64,000 nt of DNA from Fallopia convolvulus (GCA_964016875.1 OZ024723.1:9825343-9889342); one strand, 5' to 3'; shown: positions 34,474-46,841, counted from the stretch's first letter. Notes: generated by a model not told the origin, from the letters alone. A program made the numbers and translations.

Positions 34474-36609
34474 ATGGATTACCAAATTCCTCTCTTGGTT
34501 TTCTTATCATGTCTATGCTTGTATTTTCTCAAACGCCGCCGCTCTTCAACCAAACACAAGCTCCCTCCAGGGCCTAAGCCCTGGCCTGTTATCGGTAACA
34601 TCCTTCAACTCACCGATAAGCCCCACCGTTCTCTCGCCAACCTTTCAAAGATCTATGGCCCTTTGATGAGCCTTCAACTAGGCAGTCTCACTTCCGTGGT
34701 CGTCTCATCGGTCGATTTGGCGAGAGACGTTTTCCTAAACCATGACTTAGCCTTCTCTAGTAGGAAAGTTCCCGATTCCGCGCATGTAATGAGCCACTAC
34801 GAGCATTCCGTTGCCTGGCTACCGGTTTCACCCAAGTGGCGCGGCTTGAGGAAGATTTGCGCGGTCCACCTCTTCACCAAGAAAAGCTTAGACGCTACGG
34901 AGCTCTTGCGCCAGGAGAAGATTCAAGAGCTCATTGAGTATGTAGGGGAGCGTTGTAGGAATGGTCAGTCGGTAGAGATTGGTGGTGCAATCTTTACGAC
35001 GTTACTCAACTTGTTATCAAACACATTCTTCTCCATGGACTTGGTTAGCCACAACTCCGCGGTGTCCCAAGAGTTCAAGGATGTTGTTTGGGCTCTAATG
35101 GAAATCAATGGAAAGCCTAACTTGGCTGACTTTTTCCCTGTTCTTGGTTGGTTTGATTTGCTTGGTATTAGGCGGAAAGGGGAAGCTTATTTTCGCCAAT
35201 TCTTTGCTGTTTTTGATGGTATTATTGAGAAGAAGCTGTCTATGGATCACCATTCTGGTAAGGATGATGTTTTGGCAGCACTCCTCAAGATCAGCCAAGA
35301 AGAAGATTCTGATTTGAGTCTTGATGATATTAAGCACCTACTTATGGTAAGTTATCGTCTCTTTTTCTATAAGTAGTAGCTAGTGGATACTTAGTTTTAC
35401 ACGCTCTTAATTGGTAGAACATAAACAACATTCATGAGGCTCTTAGATGTGCTCTATTTTTGCAATCATTCTTTATCCTTGCCTTAGCAAAGTTGTAGGT
35501 GTCGTTTGGCATCTCTCTTTCATAGCTTTTATTTCCAAAGGCCCACACATCTGCTGACTGCTGATGGTGATATTTGTTTGGGGGATAAGATCACGTGAAG
35601 ATATGAAAAGTACATAATTTTCAACTGTTACAAAAAACGTCACCATTTTCTTAAAACTCTAATTTGTGTTGTACTTCACCCAATCCAATTTAGATAGGAA
35701 TAACATGTGAAAGTCTACGGTGCACATAAGCACGGCACATAAGTATACTGTAGTTCCATCTTAAAGTTAATTTAGGATAGGTGGCTCACTTAGCTTGTAT
35801 ATTAGGATTTGTTGATCTCAATTCCAAATTCGGAATTTCAAGTTACAATACACCACTACAAATGCAACTAGTTTGGCCTAATTGGTACTTGGACAACGAG
35901 TCTAGCATCTCAACCTCTTAATAGCTAGCCCAACAACAAGCGGTGTCATCTCAATTCAATTTCTTTCTAGACATTAATCGGTTATTCCATATATATTTTG
36001 TAGGATTTGTTTGTAGCAGGCACTGACACAACATCTACTACGCTAGAATGGGCAATGTCGGAGCTACTTCGCAATCCCACAAAGATGGCAAAAGCTCAAG
36101 TTGAATTAGAGGAGATCCTTGGAAAAGACGGGTTAGTTCAAGAATCCGACATTGGGAGACTACCTTACTTACAAGCAGTAGTGAAGGAAACCTTACGATT
36201 ACACCCACCCGCCTCGTTTTTGATTCCTCGCAAAGCTGAGAACGACGTAAACTTGCGAGGCTACACCGTTCCTAGAAACTCACAGGTCCTGATAAACGTC
36301 TGGGCCTCCAACCGAGACCCAAGTGCTTGGAAGGATCCTACAAATTTTATTCCCGAGAGGTTTTTGGAGTCGAAAATTGATTTTAAAGGTCGACATTTTG
36401 AGTTCTTGCCGTTTGGAGCGGGAAGAAGGATGTGTCCTGGCCTTCCTTTGGCTACTAGGATGTTGCACCTCATGTTGGCTAATCTTCTTCACTCCTTTAA
36501 CTGGAAGCTTGAGAATGGGATGATGCCGGAAGACGTTGACATGACTGAGTTGTTTGGGATCTCCTTGCATAAAGCAACGCCTCTCATAGCTATTCCTCTT
36601 GCGAAATGA
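34474..36609 (+). CDS. Cytochrome P450, CYP76 family-like
   Basis: A haem monooxygenase of the ER membrane. Two exons, 34474-35346 and 36004-36609, with a phase-0 intron in the usual place for A-type P450s just before the I helix; 492 aa. An N-terminal hydrophobic anchor (residues 4-19) is followed by a basic KRRR stop and the proline hinge PPGPKP (31-36). The I-helix AGTDTT is at 296-301, the ExxR box KETLR at 352-356, PERF at 408-411, and the haem loop FGAGRRMCPG at 428-437 with Cys435 as the iron ligand. DLFVAGTDTTSTTLEWAMSEL and ELFGISLHKATPL are typical of CYP76, whose members oxidise monoterpenols, iridoids and diterpenes. The substrate cannot be told from sequence. All key residues are present, so it looks functional. 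No terpene synthase or second P450 is seen nearby. Confidence 0.93.
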
Positions 36610-37442
36610 CCATTTTGCACTAAAGATTGGTGATGGTGGTCAAGTTACCGTCTTTTTTTCATAATGTAATTTTACCTTCTTTTCCCTTTTTGCTCAAGTT
36701 ACCTTCTTTTTTTCTTAATAATCAAGAATCCTCATTGACTACCCTAAAGATGTGCGCCGATTTACCCTTTTTTTGTGTGTCTTACCATAAGTTATTCTAA
36801 CGGAAGTATGTACTATCAAGCTTCGTACAAGTGCACCAAGGTGTACCAAAAAGCAAACAACACCACACTTATATATTACACATTTATTCAATAGATAGGC
36901 ATGATACCATCGTAGCATAACATTGTCCATCATCAATCAGTTGATATAAATGATGGGTCCATATGTTGGCAGCTAACTAGCTATAGTACAACCTAACAAC
37001 TGGATGGGTCCATAAGATTATTTGTGATAGATCTGTTGGCAGATACAGTACAATACCTGTCCACCAAGAAAGACATTAAGCTCGTTGGCAATTTCGATAC
37101 CTCCTCTTGGAGGCAAGTTAAACGTTTCCACACTTTTCTACTGTGCAAGTAAAATGATTAAATATATATCATCTACATAAGTCAAACAAAACGACAGTAT
37201 AGAGTACTGGACATGAAACTTGTCATCAAATGATAAAAAAAAAAGACAAAAAACTTACCATCAATTTAATCGTAACAGTCACAACAACTGAATCCATATA
37301 AATCTCGTGGCTTCACAAGGGGAGTATAGAAAATATCTATGTTTTGTGTGGCATGTAAGGTGGTAAAATAAAACTACAATATATCTTAGTCCAAGAAGGC
37401 AAGATGGATAAAGAAGAACCAAAACTCAATGAATCAATTCTC
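36610..37442. other. Convergent intergenic region
   Basis: Between the 3' ends of the P450 (+) and the reticulon gene (-). AT-rich, presumably both 3' UTRs; no other feature is seen. Confidence 0.5.
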
Positions 37443-39873
37443 TTAAGCCGTCTTCTTGTCCTTCAATGGGCCTCTTGGGATCTTGCTCAAAACTTTCTCC
37501 TCGAATACTACATAATGCTTGTTGAACTCAGCCAATCCTTTCTCAGCAAAAGGGTCAACCTTATCCTCATATTTCTCATACAATACAGGCAAGGTGTGGA
37601 GCAAAATAAAACCTAACACAAGAAATTTGCAGAAGAAGCATTCAATAATTAATCACTCAATTAAAAAGAAACATAGGAATGTGATTACTTACATAAGTAG
37701 AACAATGTCAAGAAGTTGCAGCAACTTCCCACAATTGAGAAAATCCACAAACCGGCAATCCCCTGATCAACAGGGAAAAAGGAACATTTAGCAAGGGTTT
37801 TCAATAATAAGAAGATGAAGAACAAAGCATAATGCTCCATCAGCTTAAGTTTCAACTTTCAATGAGATACATACAGATAGAAACTTCTTCAGATCCTTTC
37901 CACATGCAATGTTTCGGAGAGTAGCAATGGCACGGTTAATCTCGTATGTCAAAGCAGATGCCAGTTGCAGAACTGGACCCTCTGGAATAACAACCTCAGG
38001 AATTCGAGGCGGCGCCCTAAAAGGACATTGAAAAGAAAATGCCATTTAAACCTAGTATATGCCATTTTATTGATCCTGTCTATCTCATCATACCAAAAAA
38101 AAAAAAAACAATCTAGTGTATGCATACTTGTTTATGAAGCCTGAGGCATTTGTCCATAAAAACAATGCAGCAAGGAAGACTATGAATGTGTGACAGATGA
38201 AAGTGAGGAGGTGGTATTCGAATACTTCAAACAGAAACCATACAGCTGTGACTCCACCAACAATTCCTGCCGAGATTTTCTTGTTCCTCCATAAGAGAAC
38301 ATCAGCAGCTGAATTACAATTAAAAAAAAAATCACCACATTAGCAAATTAAGATGAGCGATTGAGGAATAGACAACAATATCATCCAAAGCAACACACAC
38401 GAAATGTATAGCACTTCGTAAACTGAAATGTAAGACGAAAAATAAAAATAAAAATAAAAAAACCGAGAAGAAGCTGGATAGGATAAGCAATCTTAACTAA
38501 AAGAAAATTTTAAGATTAACATTGAAGCTTTTCTTGAAAGCTGGCAAGGTTAAAATCAAACTTTCTGAGCACAAAGGCAGAAAATTAACAAATTGTTTTT
38601 TCACAATCACAATACCTATTTTTTCTATAGAAGACACAATTGAGAAATTCCAAACATCAATTCACCAGAGACCACAGAAAAACCACCATACAAGGAAGGC
38701 TCATATGCCCCATCGGCCCCTAAACTTTATGAGGCCGGACATGCAATCCTCTCAATTGAACTCAGAACTACTAAGTTCAATTTTCTATATAATGTAGCAA
38801 TTAAATTGTTTAAACTCACAAATTTCACCCCTCAAATCCACACCTCACAACTGAACCACCAAACTCCAAACTTCAAGCCAAAAAAAAACGATTTCTACTC
38901 TGGCCTACAAGGTTACTATGAATATTATGATTCCTAAAATAGATATATTCATGTGTAATTATCAATGCCTTCTTTGCTTTTAAGGCAATGGAGTTTTCAA
39001 TATATAGATTTATTTCCAAAATGCCATATAGTTCCTGCTGTTTCACATGATTTATTAGTCCAATTCCAAATCAAGTAAAATGTGGAGGAAGTCCGAATGA
39101 TATTTGCTCAAATTTGTTAGGAGTTTAGTTGTGAGTTGAGGGGTTCAAATTATAATAGTTGAAAATTTTGGGTTGAGAATCTGAAATGTCAAATGCCGAG
39201 TTGAAATTTGAGGGTTAAAGTGCCAAGATTCAGAATATGAAAACTTAAGGACCGGAAATCATATAGGATAGCATACATAAACGACCCCCGGTAGCAGATC
39301 TATGTCGCAGTTCAAAAATTTAGAGCAAGAAGCTGAAAAGCTCCAACTTCGAAACGATACTTGATACGAAAATCAATATTTACCGATCTGCTCATACGAA
39401 TATAACAATAATATCTTCAATTCCTATCAAATATGGTAAAACACAAACAGAATGTCTCTCATAAATTCCGATCATCCCAAAGTATAGTCAACGAAAATGT
39501 ACAAGCAAAAGAGGCTATATGAAGAAACGAACATAACATTGAAAGGAATCTGAAGATAGATTGGACGTTTTAATTGCGAAAACGAAAGTCGAAACAGAGG
39601 AGGGGCACAATTTGAAACCGCCATACAAAATCAAAATGTAGGAAACAGAAAGTGTTAGATCAGAAAAATGGAAGTTCAGAGCATACGTTTTCCACCACCG
39701 AGGACCTTGTGAACAGGCTTCTCTCTGCCGAAGAGCCGGTAAATGTTGGATTTCAAGGACGACGGCGCCGACTTGTCGTCGTCGGAATCGGAGGAGGAAG
39801 AGTCATGGCCGCGGATTTTGTCGGAGATCTTCTCCATCAGAGATTCAACCTTGGAATCCTCGTGGTTCGCCAT
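37443..39873 (-). CDS. Reticulon-like protein, plant RTNLB type
   Basis: ER-membrane protein that bends and tubulates the ER. Five coding exons: 39873-39687, 38308-38128, 38016-37875, 37762-37693 and 37612-37443, with phases that fit at every junction; 249 aa. The cytosolic N-terminus has an acidic Ser/Asp run (HDSSSSDSDDDKS) and then RLFGREKPVHKVLGGGKPADVLLWRNKK, the typical entry to the reticulon homology domain. Two long hydrophobic hairpins follow: one in exon 2 (FLFEVFEYHLLTFICH ... LAALFLWTNASGF) and one across exons 4-5 (GLWIFSIVGSCCNFLTLFYL, then the 3' part). They are separated by a hydrophilic loop with PEVVIPEGPVLQLASALTYE. The C-terminus (LYEKYEDKVDPFAEKGL) matches the family. It ends DKKTA, a tail without a strict KKxx signal. 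Length is normal for the family. Intron 1 is 1.4 kb. Confidence 0.95.
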
Positions 39874-40159
39874 TGCTGTAAACCCTAATCAGCTAAGAAA
39901 CTCAACCTAGACTTTGCTCTCGTTAGCTTTCCGAAGACGAGGTTCTTTCTCTCATGCGGAATTGAAGACCCCCCTGCCTGACTTAACCGGAAGTAGACTA
40001 GTAGAGAGAATGATCCTGATATTCAAGATCTAATCGTAGCCGTTCATTATTTTTATTTATAATTTATAATATTTTAGGCAACCGCTTTCTATCGGTTATT
40101 TTATTATTCAGAGTTCAGACGGCACGTCGTCTATATGTAGGACTGTACAAATGCAATTA
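39874..40159. other. 5' region of the reticulon gene
   Basis: Contains the reticulon 5' UTR and probably its promoter. AT-rich, with no clear TATA box identified. Helitron-like sequence starts at its far edge. Confidence 0.4.
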
Positions 40160-41094
40160 TCTATACTTATATATTAAAGTTATCCCTTTTACCTCATATT
40201 TATAAAATTAATTTTTATTTCTAATATTTTAATTTTTTACTATTATATTTTTCTTTAACTATTTAAATCTATCTTTAATATCAAACAAATATCTATTTAG
40301 TATAACAATATCTTTTAAAAACTTCCTTATACAAATATTTAAAATTAAAGATAATAAATTTAAAATATTTTTAAATATGTATAAATATCTTTTACCTTTT
40401 AGCATGATGTCATTTCACGAAATTATTCATAGATATATTTTTTATAATAAAAAAGTTAATGATAAATACTTATAATGTTTAAAAATAAAAAATAGGTAAC
40501 ATCTATAACTATATATTAAAGTTGTGCCTTTTTGAGTCATTAGAACGATTCTAGCCCCACCTTATATTTAAAAATTAATTTTATTTCTATTATTATAACT
40601 TCTTTCTATTAAATTCTTTTTAACTATTTAAATTTATCTCTAACATCAAAAAATATCTATTTAGTATAACAATATTTTTTGAAAGCTTCCTTATACAATT
40701 ATTTAAAATTATAAATAAAATATTTAAATATTTAAAAATAAATAAAAATATTTTATCATATATCTTTTGACGAATTTATTTACTATAGAAATATAGTGGT
40801 TTTATTTTATAAAAAAATTAATGATAAATATTTAAATTTTTAAAAATTAATAAAAATAGATAATAAAATATTTAATAGATATTGAAGTATTTGATAAACT
40901 CTAAATTTACTTACATGAAAAGTAATAACATAAGAAGAATATAATATTTGATTAAAAAATTATATACATTCTACGAACAATAAATTACTTATATTAAAGT
41001 TTATATTATATTTTTATTTATTTATTAATATCTTATTTATAATGTTTATAAAATATCGAATCATAGTTGTACATGGTACGACGGGTAAAACTAG
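40160..41094 (+). mobile_element. Two overlapping Helitron-like elements
   Basis: Two 5' ends of the type A|TCTATA.CT.TATATTAAAG occur at 40160 and 40502. One 3' end, ...GACGGGTAAAACTAG|T, closes at 41094 after a GTAC-ATG-GTAC palindrome. A TC start, a CTAG end and insertion between A and T without target duplication fit Helitrons. The AT-rich interior encodes nothing. The first copy lacks its own 3' end, so either it was truncated or the second was inserted into it. Confidence 0.6.
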
Positions 41095-41230
41095 TTATTA
41101 ACAATATTTAAAAAGAATCATTCGAAAATTTTAAAAAATCCAAAATTATACCCTAATATTTTAATTTTTAATACAATCATACCCTATGTAAAATACGATT
41201 GAATATGGGTTGTTAGATGGAAAGGAATAA

Positions 41231-41434
41231 GAGCATGTACAACGGGGGCTCTAAGGCCGTCCCTCACCAAAAATAAAAACAAAATTTTATTAAAAAAGGA
41301 ATTGATGTGTGCCATTGTGAGAGACGTCTCTTGAACGAGAGACAAAGAGGGACGGTCTCTGGGAAAATGAATGAAAAATATTAGTATTTAATTAAGGGAG
41401 AGACTCATTTGGGTCACACCTATTGGAGATGCCC
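41231..41434. mobile_element. Small PIF/Harbinger-like MITE
   Basis: Imperfect inverted termini (GAGCATGTACAACGG and CCTATTGGAGATGCCC) flanked by TAA on both sides (41228-41230 and 41435-41437). 204 bp, with no coding sequence. Confidence 0.7.
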
Positions 41435-41549
41435 TAATGGTGTGGATCATTCATTAAAAAGAAGACAAATACAATATATATGAATGAATTTTTGGCGAAT
41501 AATTCGTATATTTTTCGTAAAAAAAGAAAACAAGAGAGCACGCGGAATA

Positions 41550-41810
41550 TGCATTAAAACCGACTCTTTGGCAACACAACAGGTTTTTTGTGCATCAAAA
41601 TTGGTTGAATGTGCATCAAAATTGGCAAAATGAATATATATTTGTGCATAAAAATGATTGAATGTGCATTAAAACTAGCTGTCCTATGTAGATGAAAACA
41701 TACTATGTGTATCTTGTGTTGCATGCACATCAAAGATATGTGCAAAAATATATGTTTGTACATTAAAATCAATTATATGTGCATCAAAATAACCTAGAAA
41801 AGTGTATCTT
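41550..41810. repeat. TGTGCATCAAAATTGG-type degenerate repeat
   Basis: Variants of TGTGCATCAAAATTGG recur about every 20-40 bases. Non-coding. Confidence 0.6.
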
Positions 41811-42179
41811 ATTTATGTAGAATAATGCTCTAGTAAATCAACCTCTTAGAGTAAATCTAAGTGTACTAAACCGTCTGATTTGAATTAATAAATGGTCAGG
41901 ATTTAAAACAAAAGGGGTGTAAAATAATGGTATAGGTGTGATACACCAAAATAGAGTAAATCTCGCTAGAAATAATTGCTCACTTTCTGATTTTATTCTA
42001 ATCCCTGCAATTTCGGGTACCATTAGTTTGCACTTTCCATTTACAATTTCGTTCTCTCTCTCTCGAACATGGACAATTTCTGGCGGCGTTTTTGTAGCGT
42101 TCGAAAACCTTCTCGAATTCCTTCTCAAAAATTGGTATGTGGAGATGCAATTTTTAGTTTATAGTTTGAACTAAGTCGA

Positions 42180-42700
42180 AACCATGAGCTTGGAGAAGGA
42201 AGTTACACGGAACAACCGATGACTACGGTGTTTGGTCCTAGCAATGAGGACATGTCCTTCTTATCTGAGCAGTTAGTTGTTGTTGGATCTTTTATGGAGT
42301 TGAAGACCAAATACAATATGTCACAAGCTGGATATAGTGCTCTTCTTCAAAAAGTCAATGAGGTCTTACCAATGTACAACAACTTCCCAAAACGTTTCTA
42401 TGAGTAGAAGAAGATGACTAGAGAGTTAGGATTGGCCTAGCAAAAGATACACCTATGCCCCCAAGGTTGTATGTTATTTGGGAAGGATGATGCAAATGCC
42501 ATTGAGTGTAATTTTTACCACAGTCCAAGGTATCAACCTTGTTTGTCCCCAAAAGGAAATCCCAACAATAGTCATTAACGACACTCTCATCCATTGAGGA
42601 AAAGTATATTCTTGCTAAAGAGGCTAAATGGTTACAAGGAATATTGCATGAAATAGAGGGCATGGCAAACTTTACTTGTCCATTCTCTATGTAGTAGATA
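42180..42700 (+). pseudogene. CACTA (En/Spm) transposase remnant
   Basis: An open piece at 42219-42407 reads YSALLQKVNEVLPMYNNFPKRFYE and is followed, after stops, by a KKMTRELGL-like segment, a KIHLCPQGCMLF-like segment and ECNFYHSPRY. This is the N-terminal pattern of plant CACTA TNP2 proteins (LPxSFYEAKKLLxxLGL, KIHACPNDCxLFW, CPxCxxSRW). At least three in-frame stops and no catalytic part make it a short dead fragment. Confidence 0.75.
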
Positions 42701-43069
42701 GTCAAAGTGTTTTGTATTTATGTAAAAACCTTGTCTATTATGAAAAACAAAACATCGATGTAAGTTTCATTATATACGACAAAAAATAGAAGATCGGAAA
42801 ATTATAATGAAGAGAATTCCTATGGATGTAAATTCTGCCAATTTTAGGACTAAAATAGTTCCTAAAAAAAAATATCTTTTTCAAGATCACTTTTCCACGT
42901 CGAAGATGTAACTTGAGACGTAGGTTTTATTTGATGGACTGAAAGCTCTTTCCAAAATACACATAAGTTTTAGAACTATTTTTTTGATTTTAGAACTTAA
43001 ATTAAGAGGGCAATTTGTAAAGGTTTAAATCCTAGTTAGTTTAAATCTCATGACATAAAGTTTTGGTAT
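42701..43069. other. Spacer, nothing recognised
   Basis: AT-rich sequence between the CACTA remnant and a hAT MITE. It may be more CACTA debris. Confidence 0.3.
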
Positions 43070-43515
43070 TAGAGGTGTCAAACGGGTTGGTCAAGTCGGG
43101 TTCGGGTTCGGTTATTTTGGGTTCGGGTTGAGTCGGGTTCGGACCGTAACAAGTCACCAGTCAAATCGGGTCGGATCGTTGCGGGTTGTCGGGCGGGTCG
43201 GGTCGACCTAATAGGTCAAGAAATTTGATTTTTTTTACAATTATTAAAATATTTTTATTTAAAAAATAATAAATCTATTATTTTTATATATTTTAATTAT
43301 AAAATATATTATAATTTTCAAAATATATTATATATTCTTAAAATATAATAAATTGGGTCAACCCAACGTTTTTTTCGGGTTTGAACCCAACGGGTTTCGG
43401 GTCTATCGGGTTCGGTTTATTTTGGATTTCGGGTTCAAATTTTTGGGTCTTGATCCTAAATTTTTTGGACAGTTCGGGTCAGTTTTTAAGGTCGAGTCAG
43501 CTTTTGACAACTCTA
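43070..43515. mobile_element. hAT-type MITE (446 bp)
   Basis: Termini TAGAGGTGTCAAA and TTTGACAACTCTA, flanked by TTTGGTAT (43062-43069) and CTTGGTAT (43516-43523), a 7-of-8 target duplication. The body is rich in TCGGGTTCGGGT motifs. No transposase. Confidence 0.82.
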
Positions 43516-43766
43516 CTTGGTATAGCAATTGAACCGGTATAATTTAACCTTGAAGAAATCAAGGTGAACTTGGCTTGCTATTTGGATCAAATCGGAATTC
43601 TAAAGAATATTGAGATTGGGCCATATTAAATGGGCTTGGGCCAATACTCTTGCTTAGTTGGATCTAATCTCTGTTGTTGAGCTTGAGTCCCACACAATTC
43701 TCACGGCTCTTCATCTTGATCACTTGTCTCGTTGAGGTGTGCGCGTTTGCTACTACTTGAATGGAA

Positions 43767-45112
43767 CTAGTTTTACCTAGGGGTGTCAATCGGGCGGGTC
43801 GGGTCGGGTCAATTCAGTTTCGGGTAAATTCGGATTCGGGTCAAATTCGGATATTTTTAAAATCGGGTCAAATTGGGTTGGATCAATTCGGGTCGGGTGC
43901 TCAATTAATCGGGCAAAGTCGGGTTTCGGGTCAATTTCGGTCGGGTCATTCGGTTTTCGGTCCAACTTGATTTTGGATAAGTCCGGTTTCGGGTTTAGTT
44001 AGTTTCGGATTTCGGGTGAGTCGGGTTTCGGGTTTTTCGGATTTTGGGTGAATTGGATTTCGACTTTGACCGAATTTCCGGTTAATCTGATTTCGAGTAA
44101 GCCGAATTTTAATTCAGACCATATATCGAATGATGATTTTTTGTAGTTTAACTACTCTAGGGTCTAAATATTTAATGTAACATTTAAATTAAAACATAAT
44201 TATAATAAATATTCACTATCATTAATATTTTAAAATATAATGTAATTTTCGGATGGTTTCGGGTCGGGTAACTTCGGATTTTCGGATGGTTTCGGGTCGG
44301 GTAACTTCGGATTTTCGGATGACTTCGGATCGGGTAGCATCAGATATCGGGTTACATCAGGCTTAGTTCATTCAAGTATAATCGGGTTTGGGTTAATCTC
44401 GAGTTCGGGTTTTTTCGGATTCGGGTCAAATCAGTTCGGGTCAAACATGTCTCGGATATAAAACTTTTTATCTTTTTCTCGGGTCGGGTCGGGTTCGGAG
44501 TCGGGCGGGTCGGGCGGGTTTCTCGGGTCGGGTCAAATTTTGACAGCCCTAGTTTTACCCGTCGTACCATGTACGACTATGATTCGATATTTTGTAAACA
44601 TTATAAATAGGATGTTCACAAATAAATATATGAATATAAAATATAAAATTTAATATATGTAAATTTTTAATCAAATATTATATTCTTCATATTTTATTAC
44701 GTCTCATGTACGTTATTTTAAAGTTTATCAAATATTTTAATATATCTATTAAATATTTTATTATCTATTTTTATTAATTTTAAAAATTATAAATATTTAT
44801 CATTAATTTTTTTATAAATGAAAATCACTATATATCTATAAATAAATTCGTCAAAAAGATATATGTTAAAATATTTATATTTTTTTAAAATTTTATCTTT
44901 AATTTTAAATACTTGTATAAGGAAGTTTTCAAAAAATATTATTATACTAAATAGATATTTGTTTGATGTTAGAGATAAATTTAAATATTTAAAAAGAATT
45001 TAATAGAAAGAAGTTATAATAATAGAAATAAAAATTAATTTTCTAAATATGAGGTGGGGTTAGAATCGTTCTGGTGACTCGAAAAAGTACAACTTTAATA
45101 TATAGTTATAGA
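43767..45112 (-). mobile_element. Helitron-like element interrupted by a hAT MITE
   Basis: On the minus strand it starts A|TCTATAACTATATATTAAAG (45112) and ends GGTAAAACTAG|T (43767). It is the same family as the plus-strand elements at 40160-41094 and includes the GTAC-ATG-GTAC palindrome. A hAT MITE (43778-44551) sits 11 bp from its 3' terminus. Excluding the MITE and its duplicated 8 bp, the element is about 564 bp. Non-coding. Confidence 0.65.
43778..44551. mobile_element. hAT-type MITE (774 bp) nested in the Helitron-like element
   Basis: Termini TAGGGGTGTCAA and TTGACAGCCCTA with a perfect 8-bp duplication GTTTTACC (43770-43777 and 44552-44559). The body is built of CGGGTCGGGT/TTTCGGGT motifs. 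Non-coding. Confidence 0.9.
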
Positions 45113-45608
45113 TTATCTAAACCTAGCATATATGCATTCTATCTAAATATAAAATAAATATTCTAATATTTTTATAGTTATATTATATATATATAGATAT
45201 ATAATTATAATTTTCGTACCTTATAAGAAATAGATAGATTTTTACTTAAAAAATAAGAAAACTATCTCTAATAGATAGATAGATAACTCTATCTATAAAA
45301 ATATAATAAAAAATAAAAATCAAAACACAATAGAACATTATTTGAAAAAAAGAAGAAGTTATCTTTGAACGTAAGAAACATAAGTAGATAATATAATTTT
45401 TAGATAACTTATCTTTTTTTAATTATTAATAACATAGTAGGATGTTGTTTAGATAAGAATTAGATTTTTAAATTAGAATAAGATAGATATTAAAAAAATG
45501 AAAAACTAGAAATAATTTGAATGAAAAATAAGTTTTTTTTAAATATGAAGTGGGGTCAGAATCGTTCCGGTGGCTCAAAAAGGGACAGTTTTAATATATA
45601 GTTATAGA
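45113..45608 (-). mobile_element. Further Helitron-like 5' end
   Basis: Another 5' end (minus strand AATCTATAACTATATATTAAAA) is at 45608, with the family block ACCGGAACGATTCTGACCCC. Its 3' end was not found. The interior is AT-rich and non-coding. Confidence 0.45.
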
Positions 45609-45639
45609 TTTTACTTTGTTTCTCAAACACTAATTTTCA

Positions 45640-45840
45640 AAAAAACGGGTGATCGGGTCGGGTGACCGGGTAAGGTGGTCGGGTCGGGTGATCGGGTCGG
45701 GTGAGACCATACCCGAAACCGTACCCGCTCCATCACCCGATCACCCAAAACCCGTTTTCACCCGGATTTGATCGGTTTTTTCGGATTTTTTCGGGTCGAT
45801 TTTTCGATACCCATCTGATACGGGTGAAATTGTCTAGCCG
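45640..45840. repeat. CGGGTGATCGGG-rich repeat
   Basis: About 200 bp of ATCGGGTCGGGTGA motifs and their inverse, like the bodies of the neighbouring hAT MITEs. Termini and target duplication were not resolved. Confidence 0.5.
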
Positions 45841-46109
45841 TGCTTCATCTTTTGATCACTTGTCTCGTTGAGGTGCGCGTTTGCTACTACTCTTCTAAAG
45901 GAATTTTACTTTGTTTCTCAAACACTAGTTTTCAAATTATTCTTGTCCTCTACTATGACATATATATCACTAAATTCCATTCAGTAAAGCTATACAATCA
46001 ACACACCATATAATTTCCTTAAAGTTTCCAAATCTTCCAATGCCAACTAATTCTATTCTTATTCAACAAAAAAAAACTAATTCTATTCTTATATAGCCTT
46101 CAAAAACGC

Positions 46110-46778
46110 TCATAACGAAACATGCCTAGAGCAATGCTGGAGTTGCACATCCTCAGTCTTAACATCAACACTCAAAGAACAATTCATGGCAACGGCCACG
46201 TGCTTCTTCACAATCCCAAGCACCTTCACGCGCCCTTTCACCACCATATAGCACGCCACCTCCAACTCCCCGTCTTGTAGGTCCCGCGCCAAACCCGGCG
46301 TTCCGACCAGCTTCTCCACCATCACCACCGCCGTCACGTTGGCCTTCATCGTCCTCCGCGCCCTCGCGTTCCCCGCCGGGACCAGCGCCTCCCCTATGGC
46401 CCCACCGCCGTAGTAGATCACCGTGGTGAAGTTGGAGAACCGGAGCGAGGCCGCGTTCGGGTTCTTGACCGAGACGCTCGCCCCCAGCGTCACGTTCATG
46501 TCGGTTCGGAGTAGCCCCGCCGAGCTTAGCTCTAGCCCTTGGATGGTGATGTCGTCGACGGTCAACGTCGGGTCCTTTACGTGGAAGACGGTCAACGCTA
46601 GGACCACGATGAGTATGGCTAGGATGGCTAGGGTTGATGTGGCGCAACCGCAACATAGGATGCATTTTCTGTGGCGGAGGTAGCGGCTGCTTGGCTCGGC
46701 CGTGGACCGACGTGGTGGCGTGGTGGGCGCGGCCGGGGCCAGGGGCTTCTCTTGCTCGGCGGTGGCGGCCATGGTCAT
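46110..46778 (-). CDS. LEA-2 (NDR1/HIN1-like) membrane protein
   Basis: Single-exon gene of 222 aa. A Pro/Ala-rich cytosolic N-terminus ends in the basic-cysteine motif YLRHRKCILCCGC, followed by one transmembrane helix (about residues 43-66). A LEA-2 domain follows, containing VKDPTLTVDDITIQGLEL and VSVKNPNAASLRF. The motif VKNPN and the layout (short tail, single TM, LEA-2 beta domain outside) are typical of plant NHL/LEA-2 proteins, which act in membrane or cell-wall stress and defence responses; the exact role here is unknown. The second ATG (residue 3) has the stronger start context (accATGGcc). The ORF is markedly more GC-rich than its surroundings, as is common for such intronless genes. 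Confidence 0.93.
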   Translation of the reverse strand: MTMAATAEQEKPLAPAAPTTPPRRSTAEPSSRYLRHRKCILCCGCATSTLAILAILIVVLALTVFHVKDPTLTVDDITIQGLELSSAGLLRTDMNVTLGASVSVKNPNAASLRFSNFTTVIYYGGGAIGEALVPAGNARARRTMKANVTAVVMVEKLVGTPGLARDLQDGELEVACYMVVKGRVKVLGIVKKHVAVAMNCSLSVDVKTEDVQLQHCSRHVSL

Positions 46779-46841
46779 GAATATGGATAATTAATTAGGG
46801 GATTGATCGATTTGACGATGTGTATGGATGGTATATGTTGT

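Noticed and set aside
34474..36609. Terpenoid biosynthetic gene cluster around the P450
   Set aside because: The neighbours (KDSA, reticulon) are housekeeping genes; no terpene synthase, acyltransferase or second P450 is present.
46165..46665. 166-codon ORF overlapping the LEA-2 gene in another frame
   Set aside because: It is a GC-rich shadow frame; the LEA-2 frame has a TM helix and conserved VKNPN motif.
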